This document shows positions 58,865 through 64,000 of a stretch of 64,000 bases of DNA, one piece after another. The translations under genes and the position numbers were made by a program. Under the pieces are notes generated by a model. The model searched no databases. It was given only the letters and a program-made list of their open reading frames with translations, and was not told the origin of the DNA. Where the stretch lies: positions 1-64,000 of the forward strand of contig JBQTIR010000004.1 in NCBI GenBank assembly GCA_052387905.1, in the 5' to 3' direction. This stretch comes from JBQTII01 sp052387905 (lineage in GTDB: Bacteria; Actinomycetota; Actinomycetes; Sporichthyales; Sporichthyaceae). Each line of letters opens with the position of its first letter. The stretch's first letter is position 1.

Positions 58865-60367
58865 ATGCATCGGTACCTCAACTACGTCGACGGTGCGTGG
58901 AGCGAGAGCGACCGCAGCCGGATCGAGGTGGACAACCCGTCCACGGGCGAGATCATCGCCAGCGTCCCGGACAGCTCCGCCGCCGACGTGGATGCCGCTG
59001 TCCTCGCGGCACGGCGCGCCTTTGCTGCGGGCCCCTGGGCGCGGATGGCCGTCACCGACCGGGCTCAGGTGCTGCGGGAGCTGGCGGGGGCGTTGGAGGC
59101 CCGTTTCGATTCCTTGGCCGAGGGACTCGTGGCCGACACCGGATGTACCGCGCGCCTGGCGCCGCTGCTGCAGGCCGGCGCGCCGCTCGCGCATCTGCGC
59201 GACTTCGCGGACATGGCCGCGCACCTGAGCGGCCCGGTCTCGTTCCCCATCCAGACCACGCCGGGCCTCGGCCAATGGGAGCTGCACCGCGAACCCGTCG
59301 GTGTCGTCGCAGGCTTCACCGCGTACAACTTCCCGTTGTTCCTCGCGGTGTGGAAGGCGGCGCCTGCGCTCCTCGCAGGGAACACGGTCGTGCTCAAGCC
59401 CTCGCCGCTGACGCCGTTCGGGCTGGACGCCCTCGCCGCTGCCTGCATCGAGATCGGGCTGCCCGCCGGGGTGCTCAATATCGTGCACGGCGACCGGGTC
59501 GCCGGGGAGGCGCTGGTCGCGCACCCGGGCGTCGACCTGGTGAGCTTCACCGGCAGCACAGCGGTCGGCACCGCCGTCATGCGAGCCGCGGCGGACACCG
59601 CGAAGGAAGTGATCCTCGAGCTCGGCGGCAAGTCACCGGCACTGGTGCTCCCCGATGCGGACCTCGAGCTCGCCGTGCGAGGCACGCTGTTCAGTTCGAT
59701 GATGCAGTCGGGTCAGGCCTGTGTGGCCACGACGCGGATGCTGGTGCCGGATTCGCGCTACGACGAGGCCTGCGAGATCCTCACCGCGCGGGCCGGGGAG
59801 ATGGTCCTGGGGCGAGCCGATGATCCGATGACGGACGTCGGCCCGGTGATCAGCGCCCGCCAACGCGAGAAGGTCGAGAAGTTCATCGCCGCCGGCGTCG
59901 AGCAGGGCGCCCGGATGCTGGTGGGCCAGGAGCGCGCGGACGGGCTGCCCGAGCGAGGTCACTATGTGAACCCGACAGTGCTCGTTGATGCCGACCCGGC
60001 CAATGCGGCCGCCTGCGAGGAGATCTTCGGTCCGGTCCTGACCGTGCTGCGCTACCGCGACGTCGCCGACGCTGTGGCGATCGCCAACGACAGTGAGTAC
60101 GGCCTGGCCGCCTCGGTGTGGGGCAACGATCTCGGCCGGGCCCGCGAGGTGGCCGCCCGGATCGAGTCGGGTCTGGTGTGGATCAACGACGTGGCGCAGG
60201 CTGACGTGATGCGGACACCCTTTGCGGGCAAGAAGCGCAGCGGTGTGGGTTCCGAACTCGGCGTCGAGGGCCTGTACGCGTACACCAAGACCAAGAGCCT
60301 GTACACCGCGCTGGACACCGACCTGGATGCGCGTCCGTACTCGGCAGTCGGCGGCGAGTGGGAATGA
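58865..60367 (+). CDS. Aldehyde dehydrogenase (NAD(P)+)
   Basis: A 500-residue ALDH-superfamily enzyme. GFTAYNFPLFLAVWK, TVVLKPSPLTPFGL and SFTGSTAVGTAVM shape the cofactor site, Glu is in ILELGGKSPALV and the catalytic Cys in SGQACVATTRMLV. EEIFGPVLTVLRY and NDSEYGLAASVWG are typical later motifs. It starts a five-gene run (ALDH, P450, SCP2, CoA-transferase, AtuA) and probably oxidises an aldehyde produced by the P450 or an alcohol dehydrogenase. Confidence 0.93.
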   Translation: MHRYLNYVDGAWSESDRSRIEVDNPSTGEIIASVPDSSAADVDAAVLAARRAFAAGPWARMAVTDRAQVLRELAGALEARFDSLAEGLVADTGCTARLAPLLQAGAPLAHLRDFADMAAHLSGPVSFPIQTTPGLGQWELHREPVGVVAGFTAYNFPLFLAVWKAAPALLAGNTVVLKPSPLTPFGLDALAAACIEIGLPAGVLNIVHGDRVAGEALVAHPGVDLVSFTGSTAVGTAVMRAAADTAKEVILELGGKSPALVLPDADLELAVRGTLFSSMMQSGQACVATTRMLVPDSRYDEACEILTARAGEMVLGRADDPMTDVGPVISARQREKVEKFIAAGVEQGARMLVGQERADGLPERGHYVNPTVLVDADPANAAACEEIFGPVLTVLRYRDVADAVAIANDSEYGLAASVWGNDLGRAREVAARIESGLVWINDVAQADVMRTPFAGKKRSGVGSELGVEGLYAYTKTKSLYTALDTDLDARPYSAVGGEWE

Positions 60368-60377
60368 GAGTGGCGCC

Positions 60378-61634
60378 ATGAGCGAGATCAAGACGGCGGA
60401 ATCTCCCGAGATCCAGACCGACTTCGACATCCATGACCGAGCGATCGTGGATGACGTCTTCGATCGCTATGCCGACCTGCGCGAGCGGTGCCCGGTGTCG
60501 CACTCCACGCGGTACGGGGGGCATTGGGTCGTCACCGACTACGAGAACCTTTTCGAGATCTTCCGCAACCCCGAGGTGTTCTCCAGCGAGTGCGTGAACA
60601 TTCCACCGACGATCGGCCAGGACGGGCCGTTGATCCCGCTGGAGATCGACCCGCCGGATCACACCACCTACCGGCAACTGATGACCCCGCTGTTCTCTCC
60701 GACCCGGATGCGCAAGTTGGAGCCGGAGATCCGCGCGATCGTCGCCGAGCTGCTCGACGACATCGGCGACGCCGCCGAGATCGATTTCATCGCCGCGTTC
60801 GCGAAGGAGTTACCCACCCAGGTCTTCCTGAAGTTGATGGGCTGGTCTGCAGGGGACGCGGCCAGGCTCAACGACTGGACCGACCGGATCGTGCTCGGTC
60901 TGCCCGGCGCCTCGGAGGAGGAGTCGACCGCGTTCCGGTTCGAGGCGGCGATGGAGGTCTACGCGTACTTCGCCGAGATGATCGATGAGCGCTTCGAGAA
61001 GCGGGAGAACGAAGGGCCGCGACCGACGAACCCGGATATCGACGACGTCACCGACGTGCTGGTCAACGGCAAGTTCGGCGACCGTGATCTGACGCAGTTC
61101 GAAATGCTCAACATCTTGTTCCTGATGATGGTGGGCGGCTTGCACACGGTGCAGGGTCAACTCGCGCACAGCGTCATCCACTTGGCGCAGAACCCCGCCA
61201 CCCGAAAAGAACTGGTCGACAATCTCGACGATCCGGACTTGGTCGCCTCCGCGGTAGAGGAGATGCTTCGGTACGAGTCCGCGATTGCGCCGGCCCGGGT
61301 CGTGCAGAGCGATGTGGTGGTCGGCGGGGTGCAGATGCGCGCGGGCGACCGAGTACTGCTCCCGCTCGGCGCCGCAGACCGCGACCCCGGCAAGTTCGAC
61401 CGTCCGGACGAGGTGGACCTGCGTCGCGAGCCCAACCTGCATGTCGCCTTCGGGGCCGGCCGGCACCGCTGCATCGGCTCGCACCTGGCCCGGATCGAAC
61501 TGCAGATCGCCTTTGCGGAGTTCCATCGCCGCTTCCCGCACTACCGGCTCAAGGCGGACGACCCGCCGGTGAAGCACGCCAGTCAGGTGCGCGGCGTGGA
61601 ACGTCTTCCGCTCCTGCTCAACCAGTCCGCCTGA
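60378..61634 (+). CDS. Cytochrome P450
   Basis: A 418-residue soluble bacterial P450. The haem ligand is Cys365 in FGAGRHRCIGSHLAR; the ExxR pair is in VEEMLRYESA. The I-helix reads MMVGGLHTVQ: His256-Thr257 replaces the usual Asp/Glu-Thr acid-alcohol pair for O2 activation. ATG 60378 is 10 bases after the ALDH stop. No ferredoxin is adjacent. It likely hydroxylates the hydrophobic substrate of this cluster. Confidence 0.92.
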   Translation: MSEIKTAESPEIQTDFDIHDRAIVDDVFDRYADLRERCPVSHSTRYGGHWVVTDYENLFEIFRNPEVFSSECVNIPPTIGQDGPLIPLEIDPPDHTTYRQLMTPLFSPTRMRKLEPEIRAIVAELLDDIGDAAEIDFIAAFAKELPTQVFLKLMGWSAGDAARLNDWTDRIVLGLPGASEEESTAFRFEAAMEVYAYFAEMIDERFEKRENEGPRPTNPDIDDVTDVLVNGKFGDRDLTQFEMLNILFLMMVGGLHTVQGQLAHSVIHLAQNPATRKELVDNLDDPDLVASAVEEMLRYESAIAPARVVQSDVVVGGVQMRAGDRVLLPLGAADRDPGKFDRPDEVDLRREPNLHVAFGAGRHRCIGSHLARIELQIAFAEFHRRFPHYRLKADDPPVKHASQVRGVERLPLLLNQSA

Positions 61635-61660
61635 CCTGCCCTCAGAATCGGAGTATCGCG

Positions 61661-62050
61661 ATGACCGTCAAGCTCGGAACCGTCGACTTCTACCAGGCCA
61701 TGGCCGACGAGCTCAACAACGACCCCGAGTGGAAGGAGAAGGGCAAGAACCTGACCTATGACATGGTCTACAACTTCGAAGCCCCGATCGAGGGCTCGTT
61801 CTTCTGCCGCTTCGAGTCCGGTCAGGTCACCGAGGTCCGCAACGCCACCGCCGCCGACTCCGAAGCCGCCGACTTCGTGATCAGCGGGTCCTCCGACGTC
61901 TGGGGCGGGATCTTCCGTAAGCAGATCAACCCGACTGTCGCCCTGACCCGGGGTCAGCTCCGGGTGCGCGGCAAGATGGCCGTGCTGCTGAAGAACATGA
62001 ACGCGTTCAGTTATGTCATCGTCGCGATGACACGGGTGGACTTCGAATAG
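61661..62050 (+). CDS. SCP2 sterol-carrier-domain protein
   Basis: A 129-residue single SCP2 domain: YQAMADELNNDPEWKEKGK, GSFFCRFESGQVTEV, DFVISGSSDVWGGIF and RVRGKMAVLLKNM. Such proteins bind lipids or hydrophobic acyl chains in a tunnel. Located between a P450 and a CoA-transferase, it may present the substrate to them. Its stop overlaps the next start by one base. Confidence 0.88.
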   Translation: MTVKLGTVDFYQAMADELNNDPEWKEKGKNLTYDMVYNFEAPIEGSFFCRFESGQVTEVRNATAADSEAADFVISGSSDVWGGIFRKQINPTVALTRGQLRVRGKMAVLLKNMNAFSYVIVAMTRVDFE

Positions 62051-63540
62051 TGCTTACTGAACGTCTGCTGCACGCCGTCGCGAATCCGCTCACCCGCGAC
62101 GACGGCATCGACCTGCACGCCGAGCTGGACGCGGTGCTGGCCGACGTCGGGCTCAAGGCTGCGGACTCGGGTGGTGCGATCGACTTCATCGGCGCTGACC
62201 CGATCGTGCCGGGCATCGTCGCGACCGGGTCGGCGGCATCGCTTGGCCTGGTCGCGAAGTCGGTCGCGATCGCGGCGCTGTGGCAGGCGCGGGGCAACCC
62301 CGGCCAGGACATCGCGATGGACGTGCGTGTCGCCCCGCACCGGCTCTGCCCGTTCTACGACGGCAAGTGGGAACTGCTCAACGGCTATATGCAGGGCAAC
62401 GACTTCGACCGTCTGACCTCGCTGCTTTACACCCGGTTCTGGCAGACCGGCGACGGGCGCTGGGTCCTGCCGCAGGCGCACTACCCCAAGCAGCGCGCCG
62501 AGACGCTGAAGCTGCTGGGGACCTACGACGAACCGGGCGCCGTGGCCGCCGCCATCGCACGCTGGAGCGCTCCCGAGTTGGAGCAGGCCGGCGCCGAGGC
62601 CGGCGTCGTGATGCCGATGCTGCGCACCACGGCGGAGTTCGTCGAGCTCGCCCACTACACCGACGTGCTCGCCGCGATGCCACTGATTGAGATCTCCAAG
62701 ATCGCTGACAGTGACCCCGAACCGTTCGCGCCGGGGGCGCGCCAACCCCTCGACGGCATCCGCGCACTCGGCCTCTCGCACGTCATCGCCGGCGGTGGTA
62801 TCGGTCGCACCCTCGCCCTGCACGGCGCCGACGCCCTCAACGTCTGGGCGCCGTTCGCCTACGAGGCGATGACCGCCTTCCACACCGCGCAGTACGGCGT
62901 GCGGACCACCCGCATCGCCTACGACGGACGACGCGGCGCCGAGCAGCTGCGCGAACTCGCCCGCACCGGCGACGTGTTCTACACCAACCGCCGCCCCCGG
63001 CTGCAGGAGCGCCTCGGAGTCTCGGCCGCGCAGCTTGCCGAGCTGCGTCCCGGCATCGTGCACGCCAGCGTGACCCTGCACGGCGAGCACGGACCGTGGG
63101 CCGGTCGGGCCGGCTTCGACCAGACCGCGGGATCCATCGTGGGGATGATGCTGCTCGAAGGCAGCGCCGAAGCGCCGAAGCTTCCCGTCGTCACTGTGGT
63201 CAACGACTGGATCGTGCCCTGGCTCGCGACCGCGGGAATTGCCGCGGCCCTGATGCGCCGCGCCACCGAAGGTGGCAGCTACCGAGTGCATGTTTCGCTG
63301 ACGCGCGTCGCAGCCTGGATTCTCAGCCTCGGGATCTTCGACAAGGCCTACGCGGCCCGAGTCGCTGGCCGAGGTGAGCGGCACGCCTACCTCGACCCGG
63401 AGCTCATCGTCAGCGAAGGCCCACTCGGGCGCTACCAAGGCGTCACCGAGCAGGTGCGGATGTCGGCCACCCCGGGGCAGTACCGCTTCGGTCTGCTCCC
63501 GATGGGATCCGCGCGCCCCGAATGGTTGGAGCGCCCATGA
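62050..63540 (+). CDS. Family III CoA-transferase (CaiB/BaiF-like)
   Basis: A 496-residue transferase that moves CoA between acids. ALGLSHVIAGGGIGRTLALH, ADALNVWAPFAYEAM, LRELARTGDVFYTNRRP and RPGIVHASVTLHGEHGPW are CaiB-type motifs. The first 180 residues (LHAVANPLTRDDGIDLHAEL onward) extend the common 400-residue core. GTG 62050 overlaps the SCP2 stop. It probably activates the acid formed by P450 and ALDH. Confidence 0.85.
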   Translation: MLTERLLHAVANPLTRDDGIDLHAELDAVLADVGLKAADSGGAIDFIGADPIVPGIVATGSAASLGLVAKSVAIAALWQARGNPGQDIAMDVRVAPHRLCPFYDGKWELLNGYMQGNDFDRLTSLLYTRFWQTGDGRWVLPQAHYPKQRAETLKLLGTYDEPGAVAAAIARWSAPELEQAGAEAGVVMPMLRTTAEFVELAHYTDVLAAMPLIEISKIADSDPEPFAPGARQPLDGIRALGLSHVIAGGGIGRTLALHGADALNVWAPFAYEAMTAFHTAQYGVRTTRIAYDGRRGAEQLRELARTGDVFYTNRRPRLQERLGVSAAQLAELRPGIVHASVTLHGEHGPWAGRAGFDQTAGSIVGMMLLEGSAEAPKLPVVTVVNDWIVPWLATAGIAAALMRRATEGGSYRVHVSLTRVAAWILSLGIFDKAYAARVAGRGERHAYLDPELIVSEGPLGRYQGVTEQVRMSATPGQYRFGLLPMGSARPEWLERP

Positions 63541-63555
63541 CACTCCCCCTGTTCC

Positions 63556-63621
63556 GCATCTCCGGGCGGCGTGTGGACCTATCGAGGGCCTCCGATAGGT
63601 CCACACTCCGCCCGAAGATGC
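63556..63621. repeat. Long palindrome between the CoA-transferase and atuA
   Basis: A 66-base structure: GTGTGGACCTATCG (63571-63584) pairs perfectly with CGATAGGTCCACAC (63593-63606) around AGGGCCTC, and the stem extends with few mismatches through GGGCGG/CCGCCC to GCATCT/AGATGC at the ends. It lies between two genes of the same direction, 20 bases before the next ATG. Confidence 0.75.
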
Positions 63622-63641
63622 GTCGTCCAGGGGGGTTCTCA

Positions 63642-64000
63642 TGAGTACGTCGGAGCGCGGCACGCGGCCGATCCGAATCGCGAACTGCTCGGGCTTCAAC
63701 GGGGACCGGCGCAGCGCGATCACCGAGATCCTCGCTGGAGACCCAGTCGACGCGATCGTCGGGGACTATCTGGCCGAGGTGACGCTGGCCGCCATGGTCG
63801 GGCGGGCCGCAGCGGGCCGGGGCCGGGCCTTCGCCGAGGAGTTCCTGCGCCAACTCGACGGCAATCTCCCGGCGATCCTGGACCGCGGGATCAAGGTGAT
63901 CGTCGACGCAGGGGCCTTCGACCCCGCGGGTCTGGCCGACGAGGTCCGCAAGATGGCGGCGCAGACCGGGCACACCGTGAACGTCGCCCACCTCGAGGGC
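63642..64000 (+). CDS. AtuA-type protein (DUF1446), 5' part
   Basis: The 119 codons in the window begin with an IRIANCSGFNGDRRSAI motif and IVGDYLAEVTLAAM, which match the acyclic terpene utilization AtuA/DUF1446 family; the rest lies beyond the right edge. AGGGGGG precedes ATG 63642. AtuA belongs to citronellol/geraniol breakdown in Pseudomonas, but its reaction is unknown. Its presence supports a terpenoid-like substrate for the cluster. Confidence 0.8.

Overview
The window is about 64 kb of dense, high-GC DNA from an actinobacterium. The evidence is family content rather than a marker gene: a mycofactocin locus, a TreS-maltokinase pair, a SigB/SigF-type sigma factor, fused isobutyryl-CoA mutase IcmF, GTG/TTG starts and 4-base GTGA/ATGA gene overlaps. 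I see no rRNA, tRNA, transposase, integrase or CRISPR array, so it reads as chromosome. The genus cannot be fixed from this window.

Left part (1-28 kb) is a stress and storage-carbohydrate region. It holds mak-treS, treY-treZ, a GH15 glucosidase and a glucose-6-phosphate dehydrogenase/gluconokinase fusion. Between them lie stress genes: an HspR-like MerR regulator and Hsp20 with matching inverted-repeat operators, SRPBCC and CBS proteins, a fatty-acid desaturase, a sigma factor, CsbD, an MscS channel, a CDGSH protein with a haem-oxygenase-like diiron protein, two exported ferritin-like proteins and a secreted serine protease. The set suggests trehalose-centred tolerance of osmotic, desiccation, heat and redox stress (inference).

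The middle (28-41 kb) handles acyl-CoA. An acyl-CoA ligase, a PhaC-type polyhydroxyalkanoate synthase and a depolymerase-like hydrolase form one operon; a VapBC pair follows; then icmF, a 3-hydroxybutyryl-CoA dehydrogenase and an acyl-CoA dehydrogenase run on the minus strand, divergent from a MarR regulator. A response regulator/histidine kinase pair closes this part.

From 41.8 to 50.9 kb is a compact mycofactocin island: NDMA-type alcohol dehydrogenase, MoxR ATPase, VWA protein, then mftA, mftB, mftC, mftE, a mycofactocin-type SDR, mftF and mftD. The MoxR-VWA pair wedged between the dehydrogenase and the cofactor genes is the best candidate here for a little-described maturation system. From 51.3 kb to the right edge is a catabolic region: molybdopterin oxidoreductase, SDR, Rieske oxygenase, Phd/PIN toxin-antitoxin pair, MDR reductase, TetR regulator, aldehyde dehydrogenase, P450, SCP2 protein, family III CoA-transferase and the start of an AtuA-type protein. 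This suggests oxidation and CoA activation of a hydrophobic terpenoid- or steroid-like substrate.

The most unusual non-coding signals are a 42-43 bp palindromic repeat family (four copies, covarying stems, conserved GCTATAGC-type core) that supplies protein C-termini in two genes; a diverged duplicate of the icmF 3' end that provides the ribosome-binding site of the next gene; two pairs of shared operator-like sites; and a 15-G tract that decides the end of a lipoprotein frame.
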